Assembly (NCBI GenBank): GCA_945897515.1 | Contig: CAMDFO010000053.1 | Coordinates: 1 to 32,731 of the forward strand | Length of the DNA: 32,731 bases | Source of the DNA: Rhodoplanes serenus | GTDB lineage: Bacteria > Pseudomonadota > Alphaproteobacteria > Rhizobiales > Xanthobacteraceae | Direction: 5' to 3' | In this document: positions 6,846 through 15,562 of the stretch, one piece after another | How positions within the stretch are numbered: the stretch's first letter is position 1 | Layout of the letters: each line of letters starts with the position of its first letter | Translations under genes and position numbers: made by a program | The notes under the pieces: model-generated | What the model was told of the DNA's origin: nothing | Databases searched by the model: none | Seen by the model: the letters and a program-made list of their open reading frames with translations, nothing else

Positions 6846-7667
6846 ATGTCGGTACAAGACGAAATCAAGCGGCTGACCGCGCCCGATATCCGTGCGCGCA
6901 AAGGCGGCGAGCCGATCGTTTCGCTCACCGCCTATCACGCCCACACCGCGCGGCTGGTCGACAAGTATTGCGATGCGATCCTGGTCGGGGACTCGCTCGG
7001 CATGGTGATGCACGGGTTCGAGACCACGGTGCCGGTCACGCTCGACATGATGATCCTGCAAGGCCACGCGGTGATGCGCGGCTCAAAGCGTGCGCTGGTC
7101 GTGGTCGACATGCCGTTCGGCTCCTACGAGGCGTCGAAGGAGCAGGCGTTCATGAGCGCGGCGCGGGTCTTGAAAGAGACCGGCTGCGGCGCGATCAAAG
7201 TCGAGGGCGGGCGCAGGCTGGCCGAGACCATCGCGTTTCTGACGCAGCGCGGCGTGCCGGTGATGGGTCACGTCGGCCTGACACCCCAGGCGATCAACAC
7301 CATCGGTTCGTTCCGCGCCCAGGGCCGCGAGGAAAAGGACTGGGCTCCGATCGAGGACGACGCCAAGGCGGTGGCGGACGCCGGCGCCTTCTCGGTGGTG
7401 ATCGAGGCGGTGGCCGAACCGCTCGCCCGCCGCATCACCGAAAGCATCGCGATCCCGACCATCGGCATCGGCGCGAGCCCGGCCTGCGACGGCCAGATCC
7501 TGGTGCTGGAGGACATGCTGGGGCTGTCGCCGCGCGTGCCGAGATTCGTCAAGCGCTACGGCGATATCGGTCCGGGGATCGAGGCCGCGGTGGCGGACTA
7601 CGCCAAGGACGTGCGATCGCGGGCATTTCCCGGCCCCGAGCAGGTCTATGGCATGAAAAAGAAGTAA
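6846..7667 (+). CDS. panB: 3-methyl-2-oxobutanoate hydroxymethyltransferase
   Basis: PanB transfers a hydroxymethyl group from 5,10-methylenetetrahydrofolate to ketoisovalerate, the first committed step of pantothenate (coenzyme A) synthesis. The 273-residue product has the full family pattern: [15 protein letters not shown], the metal-binding Asp49 in [12 protein letters not shown], Asp88 in [11 protein letters not shown] and Glu120 in IKVEGG. The [16 protein letters not shown] and [20 protein letters not shown] segments are also present. The ATG at 6846 gives the usual N-terminus; a TTG at 6837 in frame is probably not used. It lies 12 bases after the NnrU-like gene. No panC is in the window. 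The protein acts in the cytoplasm, usually as a decamer. Confidence 0.97.
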   Translation: MSVQDEIKRLTAPDIRARKGGEPIVSLTAYHAHTARLVDKYCDAILVGDSLGMVMHGFETTVPVTLDMMILQGHAVMRGSKRALVVVDMPFGSYEASKEQAFMSAARVLKETGCGAIKVEGGRRLAETIAFLTQRGVPVMGHVGLTPQAINTIGSFRAQGREEKDWAPIEDDAKAVADAGAFSVVIEAVAEPLARRITESIAIPTIGIGASPACDGQILVLEDMLGLSPRVPRFVKRYGDIGPGIEAAVADYAKDVRSRAFPGPEQVYGMKKK

Positions 7668-7759
7668 TCCGATCGCCGCGTGACGTTTTAACGCTCGTCT
7701 GCTAGAGCTTCCGGCCGGCTTTGCCTTGCCTCCGCCACACCGGTAATTTACGCGCTGGT

Positions 7760-7783
7760 GCATGATCTTAGCCGAAAACTGGC
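7760..7783. repeat. Degenerate half of a dispersed rhizobial palindrome
   Basis: The stretch beginning GCATGATCTTA and continuing through CCGAAAAC resembles, from memory, one arm of a palindromic element common in Bradyrhizobium and related genomes. In full copies this arm is followed by an inverted second arm; that second arm is not recognisable here. It lies in the gap between panB and the TPR protein gene. Confidence 0.4.
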
Positions 7784-7826
7784 CTTAGCTTGAGCAGTGG
7801 GCCGTCCGGCGCTGGGGAATCCATTC

Positions 7827-8495
7827 GTGTCCGATATCTTTTCCGAAGTCGACGAGGAAGTACGCCGCGAACAGTTCAAGAAGCTGTGGGAGCGCTACGG
7901 CGTCTACGTCGTCGCGGCCGCCGTCCTGTTCGTCGCCGCCGTCGCCGGCTGGCGCGGGTATGAGTGGTGGGAAGGGAAGAAAGCCGCCGAAGCCGGCTCC
8001 GCCTTCGAGGCCGCCGTCCAGCTGAGCCAGGAAGGCAAGCAAGCCGAGGCCGAAGCTGCGTTCGCCAAGCTCGCCAAGGAGGGCACCGCAAGCTATCGCG
8101 GGCTCGCCAAGTTGCGCGAGGTCGCGGAGCTTGCGAAGCGCGATCCCAAGGCCGCCGTTCCGATTTACGATGGATTGGCCGCCGACCGCGATCTCGGGCC
8201 GCTGCTGCGGGACATCGCGGCGGTGCGGGCGGGCTACATTCTTGTCGACACGGATTCCTACGCTGAGGTGCTCCGGCGGCTTGAGCCGCTGACCGCCGCC
8301 GATCGCGCCTTCCGCCACAGCGCGCGTGCCCTGCTTGCGCTGTCGGCATGGAAGGCCAACGACGCCGCGGCGGTGCGGCGCTGGTCCGACATGATCCTGG
8401 CCGATGCCGACACGCCGCCCAGCGCCCGCAGCCAGGTCGAGATGCTGATGGCGCTCACCGCCAACGAAGCCAAGACCGACGAGCCCAAAAGCTGA
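7827..8495 (+). CDS. Membrane-anchored TPR protein, YfgM-like
   Basis: The 222-residue product begins SDIFSEVDEEVRREQFKKLW, a conserved opening in this family, followed by a single transmembrane segment (about residues 22-42) with a short cytoplasmic N-terminus. The rest is alpha-helical with tetratricopeptide-like repeats and should be periplasmic. YfgM of Escherichia coli binds the SecYEG translocon and periplasmic chaperones; the same gene order (yfgM, lipoprotein, der) is seen here. The GTG at 7827 is preferred because GGGGAA at 7814-7819 lies seven bases upstream and the family start aligns; an in-frame upstream start at 7797 would add ten residues. It lies 20 bases before the lipoprotein gene, so the three genes probably form one operon. 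Confidence 0.87.
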   Translation: MSDIFSEVDEEVRREQFKKLWERYGVYVVAAAVLFVAAVAGWRGYEWWEGKKAAEAGSAFEAAVQLSQEGKQAEAEAAFAKLAKEGTASYRGLAKLREVAELAKRDPKAAVPIYDGLAADRDLGPLLRDIAAVRAGYILVDTDSYAEVLRRLEPLTAADRAFRHSARALLALSAWKANDAAAVRRWSDMILADADTPPSARSQVEMLMALTANEAKTDEPKS

Positions 8496-8515
8496 CAACA
8501 GTCGATAGAACTGAA

Positions 8516-8980
8516 ATGCCAACGCACCGCCACCGTGTCCTGCTGACCCCCATTGTCCTGGCGCTCGCGCTCGGTCTGTCGGGCTGCGAGTCGTTCGACC
8601 TGGAAAGCATCTGGAGCAGCAAGAAGCCGCTGCCGGGTGATCGCCGGGCGGTGTTTCCACAAGGCGTACCGGGTGTGCCGCAAGGCGTGCCGCCCGAACT
8701 CGTGCAAGGCTACCAGCCGCCGCCCGAGGTGGTTGAGCCTGAGCCGCCGAAGCCTGCGGCACGGCCGAGACCCAGGCCGGCGCCACGAACCGCGGCCGCG
8801 CCGCCCCGCCAGCCGACCGGGAATGTTGCGATCGAGCCCACGCCGAGGGCCACGCCAAGCTGGGCGCCGCAGGCCAGTCAGGCGCCGGCGCAATCACCGC
8901 AGGCGGCACCCTGGCCCGCCACGCCGCCGCAACGTCCTCAGGGCGGCGCATCGCCATTCCCGGATCCGCCCTCGCGTTGA
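8516..8980 (+). CDS. Proline-rich outer-envelope lipoprotein of unknown function
   Basis: The 154-residue product starts with a lipoprotein signal: the His/Arg-containing N-terminus, a hydrophobic core and the lipobox LSGC, placing the lipidated cysteine at residue 24. The mature part opens ESFDLESIWSSKKPLPGDRR. It continues with a VFPQGVPGVPQGVPPELVQG segment that I recall as conserved in Bradyrhizobium-type homologs. The remaining 85 or so residues are a disordered Pro/Ala/Arg/Gln-rich tail. In many proteobacteria the gene between yfgM and der is bamB, an eight-bladed beta-propeller lipoprotein; this protein is far too short and has no propeller repeats, so it is not BamB. A structural role at the cell wall is possible from the tail but is unproven. 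Confidence 0.85.
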   Translation: MPTHRHRVLLTPIVLALALGLSGCESFDLESIWSSKKPLPGDRRAVFPQGVPGVPQGVPPELVQGYQPPPEVVEPEPPKPAARPRPRPAPRTAAAPPRQPTGNVAIEPTPRATPSWAPQASQAPAQSPQAAPWPATPPQRPQGGASPFPDPPSR

Positions 8981-9032
8981 AGCATGCGGCGGCCTATCTG
9001 AGCGTCGCTGACCACACCGCTCGGGGCCCACC

Positions 9033-10406
9033 ATGAGCTTCACCATCGCAATCATCGGGCGGCCGAACGTCGGCAAGTCCACGCTGTTCAACCGGCTGGT
9101 CGGCAAACGCCTGGCGCTGGTCGACGACCGGCCGGGCGTCACCCGCGACCGCCGCGAGGGCCAGGCCCGCCTCGGCGATCTGGATTTCACCGCGATCGAC
9201 ACCGCCGGGCTTGAGGCTGCGACGCCCGAAAGCCTCGCCGGCCGGATGCTGGCGCAGACCAGGGCCGCGATCGAGCAGGCCGACGCCGTACTGTTCATGA
9301 TCGATGCGCGCGCCGGCCTGGTGCCCGACGACCGCGGCTTTGCCGAACTGGTCCGCAAGTCGGGCAAGCCCACCATCCTGCTGGCCAACAAGAGCGAAGG
9401 CAAAGCCGCCGAGAGCGGCAGGCTTGAGGCTTACGCGCTGGGGCTTGGCGATCCGTTGCCGATCTCGGCCGAGCACGGCGAGGGCCTTTCCGAACTGTAC
9501 GATGCGTTGTGCGCGGCCTTGCCGGAGGCGACCGCCGCGCCCGCTGTCGACGAGGAGGAAGAGGAAAGCGACGGCACGCCGCGTTCGATTCGCGTGGCGG
9601 TCGTTGGCCGGCCGAACTCGGGCAAGTCCACGCTGATCAATCGGCTGCTCGGTGAGGACCGCCTGCTCACCGGTCCGGAGGCCGGCATCACCCGCGACGC
9701 CATCGCGGTCAAGCTGCAGTGGCAGGGAAGGGCGTTCCGGTTGTACGACACCGCCGGCATGCGGCGGCGGCCGAAGATCCAGGAGAAGCTGGAGAAGCTG
9801 TCGGTCGCCGACACCATCAACGCGATCAAGTTCGCCGAGGTCGTGGTGCTGCTGATGGATTCCGAGAAGCCGTTCGAGGAGCAGGACCTGCGCATCGCCG
9901 ACCTGGTCGAGCGCGAGGGCCGCGCATTGGTGCTCGCGTTCAGCAAGTTCGATCTGATCGAGAAGAAGCCCGGCCAGATCGGCAAGCTCCGCACCGAGAC
10001 CGATCACTGGCTGGCGCAGCTCAAGGGCCTGCCGGTGGTCGGCGTGTCCGGCCTCACTGGCGAAGGCCTCGATCGTCTGATGCAGGCTGTGCTCGACATC
10101 CACGCGGTCTGGAACAAGCGCGCCTCGACCAACGCGCTCAACCGCTGGCTCGAAAACGCGATTTCGTCGCATCCGCCGCCGGCGGTATCGGGGCGGCGCA
10201 TCCGGCTCAACTACGTGACCCAGCCCAAGAGCCGCCCGCCGACCTTCGTCATTTTCTGCACCCGCGCCGAAGCGGTGCCGGAGGCCTACAAGCGCTATCT
10301 CGTCAACGAACTGCGCGATACGTTCGAGCTTCCCGGCACGCCGATTCGGCTGATGCTTCGCGAGAAAGAAAATCCGTTCGCGGGACGCGCCAAAAGCAAA
10401 TCATGA
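9033..10406 (+). CDS. der: Ribosome assembly GTPase Der (EngA)
   Basis: Der is an essential cytoplasmic GTPase that helps mature the 50S ribosomal subunit. The 457-residue product has the diagnostic two GTPase domains in tandem. The first has the P-loop GRPNVGKS at residues 9-16, DTAGLE as G3 and LANKSE as the G4 position. The second has GRPNSGKS at 192-199, DTAGMRRR and an [10 protein letters not shown]4. A KH-like RNA-binding domain follows (about residues 350-445), ending at [13 protein letters not shown]. An acidic linker (DEEEEES, near 171-177) joins the GTPase domains. The ATG at 9033 begins the family's [16 protein letters not shown] opening. The stop overlaps the MFS gene start as ATGA at 10403-10406, so the two are translationally coupled. 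Confidence 0.98.
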   Translation: MSFTIAIIGRPNVGKSTLFNRLVGKRLALVDDRPGVTRDRREGQARLGDLDFTAIDTAGLEAATPESLAGRMLAQTRAAIEQADAVLFMIDARAGLVPDDRGFAELVRKSGKPTILLANKSEGKAAESGRLEAYALGLGDPLPISAEHGEGLSELYDALCAALPEATAAPAVDEEEEESDGTPRSIRVAVVGRPNSGKSTLINRLLGEDRLLTGPEAGITRDAIAVKLQWQGRAFRLYDTAGMRRRPKIQEKLEKLSVADTINAIKFAEVVVLLMDSEKPFEEQDLRIADLVEREGRALVLAFSKFDLIEKKPGQIGKLRTETDHWLAQLKGLPVVGVSGLTGEGLDRLMQAVLDIHAVWNKRASTNALNRWLENAISSHPPPAVSGRRIRLNYVTQPKSRPPTFVIFCTRAEAVPEAYKRYLVNELRDTFELPGTPIRLMLREKENPFAGRAKSKS

Positions 10407-11638
10407 CAGTTCGGATAGAGACGTCCTTGCCGGTGCAGCCCCGCCGCGCCGCGCTCGCCTTCATTTTTGTCACCGTGCTGCTCGACATGCTGGCGCTCGG
10501 GATGATCATCCCGGTGCTGCCGAAGCTGGTCGAGAGCTTCGTCGGCGGCGACACGGTCACGGCGGCGTGGATTTTCGGAATTTTCGGCACCTCCTGGGCG
10601 CTGATGCAGTTCGTGTTCTCGCCGGTCATCGGCTCGCTGTCGGACCGCTTCGGACGGCGGCCGATCGTGCTGATGTCGAATGTCGGCATGGGACTCGACT
10701 ACGTCCTGATGGCGCTGGCGCCGACGCTGTGGATTTTGTTCATCGGACGCATCATTTCCGGCATCACCTCGTCGAGCATCTCGGCCGCCTACGCCTATAT
10801 CGCCGACGTCACCGCGCCCGATAACCGCGCACGGGCCTTCGGCCTGCTCGGGGCGGCGTTCGGCGCCGGCTTCGTGCTGGGACCGGCGCTCGGCGGGCTG
10901 CTTGCAGGCCTCGATCCGCGCGCGCCGTTCTGGGTGGCGGCGGCGTTCAGCCTCGCCAACGCAGCGTATGGTGCGTTCGTCCTGCCGGAGTCTCTCGCCA
11001 GGGAGCATCGCGCCAAGTTCCAATGGCGCAAAGCCAATCCGTTCGGCTCCATGACGATGCTGCGCCGGCATCCCGAATTGTTCGGTCTCGCGTCTGCCAA
11101 TTTCCTGGCCTTTCTGGCGCACAACGTGCTGCAAAGCATCTTCGTGCTCTACGCCGGCTATCGCTACGGCTGGGGCGAGCAGGTCGTCGGGCTGACGCTC
11201 GCGCTGGTGGGCGTGTGCTTCGCCACCGTCCAGGCGGCCGTGACCGGGCCGTTCGTCAAGCGGTTCGGCGAGCGCCGCGCGCTGTTCACGGGATTGTTCT
11301 TCGGCGCGGTCGGCTTTGCGTTCTACGGCCTCGCGCCGAACCAGTACTGGTTCTGGGCAGGAGTTCCGGTGATGTCGCTGTGGGGGCTCGCCGGACCCGC
11401 TATCCTCACAATGATGACCAGGCGGGTCTCGGTCTCCGAGCAAGGCCAGCTTCAGGGCGCACTCACCAGTCTCACCGGCATCGCCAACATGATCGGTCCA
11501 GCGATCTTCGCTGTGGTGTTCGCCTATTCGATCGGCGCGGGTCGGGACTGGAATCTGCCGGGCGCGGCGTTCCTGCTCGCGGGACTCATGCTGCTCGCGG
11601 CGGCCTTTGTGTCGTGGCATGCCACGCGGCCGCGTTAA
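10403..11638 (+). CDS. MFS transporter, TetA/TCR-like multidrug or drug:H+ antiporter
   Basis: The 411-residue product has about 12 transmembrane helices and belongs to the major facilitator superfamily. It is closest in pattern to the tetracycline-resistance (TCR/Tet) branch: [20 protein letters not shown] in helix 1, motif [15 protein letters not shown] between helices 2 and 3, and [20 protein letters not shown] before the [16 protein letters not shown] motif C region of helix 5. Such proteins exchange protons for a drug or metabolite at the inner membrane. The substrate cannot be read from sequence, so tetracycline resistance should not be assumed. The ATG overlaps the der stop by four bases. 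The intergenic region after the stop is 150 bp. Confidence 0.92.
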   Translation: MTVRIETSLPVQPRRAALAFIFVTVLLDMLALGMIIPVLPKLVESFVGGDTVTAAWIFGIFGTSWALMQFVFSPVIGSLSDRFGRRPIVLMSNVGMGLDYVLMALAPTLWILFIGRIISGITSSSISAAYAYIADVTAPDNRARAFGLLGAAFGAGFVLGPALGGLLAGLDPRAPFWVAAAFSLANAAYGAFVLPESLAREHRAKFQWRKANPFGSMTMLRRHPELFGLASANFLAFLAHNVLQSIFVLYAGYRYGWGEQVVGLTLALVGVCFATVQAAVTGPFVKRFGERRALFTGLFFGAVGFAFYGLAPNQYWFWAGVPVMSLWGLAGPAILTMMTRRVSVSEQGQLQGALTSLTGIANMIGPAIFAVVFAYSIGAGRDWNLPGAAFLLAGLMLLAAAFVSWHATRPR

Positions 11639-11788
11639 CGCCGCCGATTAACCAGCCGGCCAACAAATCGGCACAAATCGCGGCTGGCGCTCTAGTTTGC
11701 GCCCCGGTGCGAGGGGGGATCGCAGGAGACCGCGGGACATCGTCGCTGCCGTATGGGGAGGCCAATCTCGTACACAAGAGAGCCTCAT

Positions 11789-12322
11789 ATGAAATACGCC
11801 TTTGCCGTTGCTCTGCTGACATTCGGGCTTGCCGCGCCGGCTTTCGCCGGCAACGAGCGAAGCACCGGCTGCTTCAACTGTCCGGCTCCGCGGCCGTATT
11901 ATGACAGCCAGGAAACCATCAGGACCACGCGCGACATCGACCGCTCGCGGGTGATCAACACCCAAACCGTCGTGCCGGCATCGCGGCAGGTCCGGGAAAC
12001 CAACCACCTCGTCGTTCGCCATAACAAGATCCGGAACGTGGGGGTCGTGCGGCACAATCACACCATCGTGGAGCGCGACATTCGTTACGTCCGGCGCGGG
12101 GCGCCGGCCGCCACTGTCATCAATCTCGTGGTGCACAACTATCGCACGACGCGTGGCCCGCATACCGATCAGCCGATCGTGGTGCGCACCTACGAGGCAC
12201 CGGCACCACGCGACATGCGGAGCATCCGGCAGACGCGCGACACACGCGATTGCGGTTATGGCCGCCGCATGACGCGCTCGGGAGCGTGCATCGGTATCTC
12301 GCGGCTGCGTTCGCGGGGATAA
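11789..12322 (+). CDS. Exported basic protein of unknown function with a CxxC pair
   Basis: I do not recognise a family for this 177-residue protein. A clear Sec signal peptide occupies residues 1-20 (MKYAF, hydrophobic core, APAFA before GNERS). The mature protein is rich in Arg, Val, Thr and His, with a beta-like alternation such as HLVVRHNKIRNVGVVRHNHT. It has four cysteines: C28 and C31 as CFNC near the start, and C155 and C167 near the end. These are suited to two disulfides or a metal site outside the cytoplasm. The ATG at 11789 is chosen because the signal peptide starts there; the in-frame upstream start at 11753 would disrupt it. It is convergent with the SDR gene, two bases between stops. 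Function unknown. Confidence 0.78.
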   Translation: MKYAFAVALLTFGLAAPAFAGNERSTGCFNCPAPRPYYDSQETIRTTRDIDRSRVINTQTVVPASRQVRETNHLVVRHNKIRNVGVVRHNHTIVERDIRYVRRGAPAATVINLVVHNYRTTRGPHTDQPIVVRTYEAPAPRDMRSIRQTRDTRDCGYGRRMTRSGACIGISRLRSRG

Positions 12323-12324
12323 CC

Positions 12325-13065
12325 CTACGCCGGCGCGCGGAACGAATTGAGCTTGCCGGCGCGGTAGTCGTAGATCTTGCCGCTCTCCTGGAAGTCCGGC
12401 AGGCAGAGCGGCACCACCGTGTCCGCAACCTGCTCCGGCGTCGGCAGGATCATCGGGTCTTCGCCCGGCATGACGGCGGCGCGCATGCGGGTGCGCGTCG
12501 GACCCGGCGAGAACAGGTTGACCTTGATCGGTGTCGATTCCGTCTCCGCCGCGTAGGTCCGCGCGATGACCTCCAGCGCGGCTTTGGACGCTCCGTAAAG
12601 GCCGCGATAGGCCCGCGCATTGGCTGCCGAGCCCGAACTCATGAACACGACGCGTCCGGCATCGGAGCGCTTGAGCAGGGCGTCCATGTGACGGATGAGC
12701 TGCCAGTTGGCGGTGACGTTGACCGCCATCACCTCGTCCCACTCGCTCGGCTGGAAGTGCTCCAGCGGCGAGTTCGAGCCGCCGAGCGCGGCGTTGCCGA
12801 TCAGGATGTCGAGGCGCTTGTAGCGCTCGTCGATCGCGGCGGCGAGCCGCGCGATGCCCTCATAGTCGCGCATTTCGAGCGGAACCAGCGTCGCGGTGCC
12901 GCCAACGCCCTTGATCGAATCGTCGAGCTCTTCCAGTCCTCCGATGGTGCGCGCCGTCGCCACCACATGGGCTCCCGCCTTGGCCAGCGCGATCGCGATG
13001 GCATAGCCGATGCCGCGCGAGGCGCCAGTGACAAGCGCGATGCGGTCGGAAAGGGGTTTGGACAT
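12325..13065 (-). CDS. SDR family NAD(P)-dependent oxidoreductase
   Basis: The 246-residue product is a classical short-chain dehydrogenase/reductase: TGASRGIG at residues 13-20, NAAL in the NNAG position, and an intact catalytic set Ser144, Tyr157 and Lys161 (YGASK). A PGPTRTRMR stretch follows the sheet as in family members. The substrate is not evident; the proximity to purF does not help. It differs from the SDR protein at 2771-3550, in which all three catalytic residues are replaced. The ATG at 13065 was chosen because GGATAG precedes it at a suitable distance; ATG 13077 would add four residues. The palindromic repeat at 13079-13166 lies directly upstream, between it and purF, so transcription from purF would have to cross that hairpin. 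Confidence 0.92.
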   Translation of the reverse strand: MSKPLSDRIALVTGASRGIGYAIAIALAKAGAHVVATARTIGGLEELDDSIKGVGGTATLVPLEMRDYEGIARLAAAIDERYKRLDILIGNAALGGSNSPLEHFQPSEWDEVMAVNVTANWQLIRHMDALLKRSDAGRVVFMSSGSAANARAYRGLYGASKAALEVIARTYAAETESTPIKVNLFSPGPTRTRMRAAVMPGEDPMILPTPEQVADTVVPLCLPDFQESGKIYDYRAGKLNSFRAPA

Positions 13066-13078
13066 TGTTCTATCCATT

Positions 13079-13166
13079 CGTCATGCCCGGGCTTGTCCCG
13101 GGCATCCACGCCTTAGCGGATGCTGTTGTAAAGACGTGGATGGCCGGGACAAGCCCGGCCATGACG
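13079..13166. repeat. Dispersed palindromic repeat, copy 2
   Basis: The arms at 13079-13101 and 13144-13166 are nearly perfect inverted repeats and match the arms of copy 1 at 714-789. Here the inner parts also pair (GCATCCACG against CGTGGATGG), so the palindrome extends to about 32 bases per arm around a short centre. It lies in the 123-bp gap between the purF stop and the SDR start. The RNA would fold strongly and could affect processing or termination between the two genes. Confidence 0.88.
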
Positions 13167-13188
13167 TCGTGAACCGGCGCTGATTGCC

Positions 13189-14664
13189 TCAGCTCGCCTC
13201 GGCGAGCAGCGACAGTTGTCGCGGCGACGCGTCCTGGGCGGTGCGGTCGGTCAGTCCGGTCGGATAATCGCCGGTGAAGCAGTGATCGGTGAACTGCGGC
13301 CGCACCGGGTCGCGCTCGCCCACGCCCATCGCGCGGTAGATGCCGGGAACCGAAAGGAACGCCAGCGAATCCGCGCCGATGAGCTGCCGCATGCTTTCCA
13401 GATCGTGGGTGGCGGCCAGCAGCTTGTCGCGCTCCGGCGTGTCGATGCCGTAGTAGTCGGGGTGCGTGATCGGCGGCGACGAAATGCGGAAATGCACCTC
13501 CTTGGCGCCCGCCTCGCGCATCATCTGCACGATCTTGGTCGAGGTGGTGCCGCGCACGATCGAGTCGTCGACCAGCACGATGCGCTTGCCGTTCACCACG
13601 GCCCGATTGGCGCTGTGCTTGAGCCGGACGCCGAGCTGCCGGATATGCTGGGTCGGCTCGATGAAGGTGCGGCCGACGTAGTGGTTGCGGATGATGCCGA
13701 GCTCGTAGGGAATGCCCGACGCCTGCGAGTAGCCGATCGCCGCCGGCACGCCGGAATCCGGCACCGGGATCACGACATCGGCCGAAGCCGGCGCCTCGCG
13801 CGCCAGCTCCGCGCCCATGCCCTTGCGCACGTCGTAGACCGCACGGCCGCCCACGATCGAATCCGGCCGGGCAAAATAGATGTATTCGAAGATGCACGGC
13901 CGCGGCGCGGTGAGAGGGAAGGGCTTGTGGGTGTGTGCGCCGTCCTCGTCGAACACCAGAACCTCGCCGTTCTCGACGTCGCGGACGTATTTCGCGCCGA
14001 TGATGTCGAGCGCGCAGGTTTCCGACGCCAGGATCGGACACCCGTCCAGCATGCCGAGCACCAGCGGGCGAATGCCGAGCGGATCGCGCGCGCCGACCAG
14101 CTTCTTGTTGGTCATGCCGACGAACGCGTAGGCGCCTTCGAGCTGGCGCAGGCCGTCGATGAAGCGGTCGACGAAACGGTTGCGGCTCGATTTCGCGACC
14201 AGGTGCAGGATCACCTCGGTGTCGGTGGTCGACTGCATCATGGCGCCGTCGCGCACGAGCTGGCGGCGCAGCGTCAGGCCGTTGGTCAGGTTGCCGTTGT
14301 GGCCGACCGCGAAACCGCCGGCGTTGAGCTCGGCGAACAGCGGCTGAACATTGCGCAGGATGGTTTCGCCGGTGGTGGAATAGCGGACATGACCGACGGC
14401 CATGGTGCCGGGGAGGCGATCAATCACCTCGCGCCGCGAAAAATTGTCGCCGACCAGGCCCATGCGGCGCTCGGAATGGAACCGCTTGCCGTCGAAGGAG
14501 ACGATGCCGGCGGCCTCCTGGCCGCGGTGCTGGAGCGCGTGCAGTCCGAGCGCAGTGATGGCGGCGGCGTCCGGATGGCCGAAGATGCCGAACACGCCGC
14601 ACTCTTCGCGCAGGCGGTCGGCTTCTGGGTCGAAAGCGGCCTGGTCCGTCATGTCGCCGGTCAT
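13189..14664 (-). CDS. purF: Amidophosphoribosyltransferase
   Basis: PurF catalyses the first committed step of purine synthesis, making phosphoribosylamine from PRPP and glutamine. The 491-residue product has the N-terminal nucleophile domain, with the catalytic cysteine at residue 22 (EECGVFGIFGH), so about 21 residues would be removed to expose it. HALQHRGQEAAGI, HVRYSTTGE and GFAVGHNGNLTN complete the glutaminase site. The PRPP motif IVLVDDSIVRGTTS is in the C-terminal half. Of the four [4Fe-4S] ligands known in the Bacillus enzyme, two appear missing: HPDYYG replaces HPCFYG, and QFTDHCFTG replaces the CxxCFTG pair by one cysteine. The cluster is therefore probably absent. The gene starts 16 bases after cvpA ends, the widespread cvpA-purF operon. 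Confidence 0.97.
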   Translation of the reverse strand: MTGDMTDQAAFDPEADRLREECGVFGIFGHPDAAAITALGLHALQHRGQEAAGIVSFDGKRFHSERRMGLVGDNFSRREVIDRLPGTMAVGHVRYSTTGETILRNVQPLFAELNAGGFAVGHNGNLTNGLTLRRQLVRDGAMMQSTTDTEVILHLVAKSSRNRFVDRFIDGLRQLEGAYAFVGMTNKKLVGARDPLGIRPLVLGMLDGCPILASETCALDIIGAKYVRDVENGEVLVFDEDGAHTHKPFPLTAPRPCIFEYIYFARPDSIVGGRAVYDVRKGMGAELAREAPASADVVIPVPDSGVPAAIGYSQASGIPYELGIIRNHYVGRTFIEPTQHIRQLGVRLKHSANRAVVNGKRIVLVDDSIVRGTTSTKIVQMMREAGAKEVHFRISSPPITHPDYYGIDTPERDKLLAATHDLESMRQLIGADSLAFLSVPGIYRAMGVGERDPVRPQFTDHCFTGDYPTGLTDRTAQDASPRQLSLLAEAS

Positions 14665-14680
14665 TTGTCCATCGCCTCGC

Positions 14681-15352
14681 TTACCGTCTCGTGGCGTCGA
14701 TCAATTGTCGCATATCGGTGCGGTCCGTGCGCGGATAACCCACAGGTTCCTGCGCATTCGCAGCCGCCGTTGCAGGCGTTCTGAGATCGGAGCGCTGATC
14801 CGGCGCTCCGTCGGGCGGTTCCTGCTCGTCGCCCTTCGGCCGTCGTTTGAACCACTGCGAGAGATAGTTATCCATGTCCTGCGGCAATAGGGCCTGCAGC
14901 CATTCACCCGTTCCCTGCAGCACCACTCGCGATTTGGCGTTGCGCACGCCATCGGGTTGCTTATTGGCCGGCACCAGCCAGGCAAAGAACAAAAACGCCA
15001 CAACCACGATGATCAATCCGCGGCCCAGCCCGAACAAAAAGCCGAGCGTGCGGTCGAGCGCGCCGATCCGGCTATCCAGGATCATGTCGGAGATGCGCAC
15101 TGTCAGGATCGAGACCAGCAGCAGCGTGATCAGGAACACGCCGCCCACCACCGCGCCTGCGGCCAGGATGTCGCTCGAAATGTTCGCCTTGGCGATCGGC
15201 AGCAGCCGTGGGTAGAGCAGCACCGTCGCCACCGCCGCCGCGGCCCAGGCCGCGATCGACAGCACCTCGCGCATGAATCCGCGGATCATGGCGAGCAGGC
15301 CCGAAATCAACATGACGCCGAGCAGGAGAAAATCGAGCCAGGTGATCGGCAT
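14681..15352 (-). CDS. cvpA: CvpA family membrane protein
   Basis: The 223-residue product has four hydrophobic segments in the first 150 residues (around MPITWLDFLLLGVMLISGLL, REVLSIAAWAAAAVATVLLY, AAGAVVGGVFLITLLLVSIL and GFLFGLGRGLIIVVVAFLFF) and the family signature RIGALDRTLGFLFGLGRG. CvpA is named for its requirement in colicin V production and is linked to purine operons; it is an inner-membrane protein of unclear mechanism. The C-terminal 70 residues are hydrophilic, proline-containing and probably cytoplasmic. The ATG at 15352 is the start of the conserved region; an in-frame start at 15484 adds an unlikely Arg-rich leader. The gene leads directly into purF. Confidence 0.93.
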   Translation of the reverse strand: MPITWLDFLLLGVMLISGLLAMIRGFMREVLSIAAWAAAAVATVLLYPRLLPIAKANISSDILAAGAVVGGVFLITLLLVSILTVRISDMILDSRIGALDRTLGFLFGLGRGLIIVVVAFLFFAWLVPANKQPDGVRNAKSRVVLQGTGEWLQALLPQDMDNYLSQWFKRRPKGDEQEPPDGAPDQRSDLRTPATAAANAQEPVGYPRTDRTDMRQLIDATRR

Positions 15353-15562
15353 GAATTCGGTGCGCTCTCGTCGTTCAGGTCTGCCGCGCGCTGCGGTCGG
15401 ATGCCGAGCGAATCGGGTGCCGCCGGGTGTCACCCTGGCTTGCGTGGGCCGCAGTCGGCAAGGGCCCTGCGAGACACAGCCCAATAGATCAATTTTGTGC
15501 CGTTTTTGTGCGCGCGGGCCGGCTGCATGCGCCGCTGTGTATAGCGGGCCGCAACGACCCCG

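Noticed and set aside
6221..7705. 494-aa forward ORF spanning the NnrU-like gene and panB in another frame
   Set aside because: It runs across two well-supported genes in a frame with Arg/Gly-rich low-complexity sequence.
10403..11638. Calling the MFS protein a tetracycline-resistance determinant
   Set aside because: The pattern supports the TCR branch, but substrate is not readable and the gene is coupled to der on the core chromosome.
13216..14784. 522-aa forward ORF opposite purF
   Set aside because: Antisense shadow; the reverse frame contains every PurF motif.
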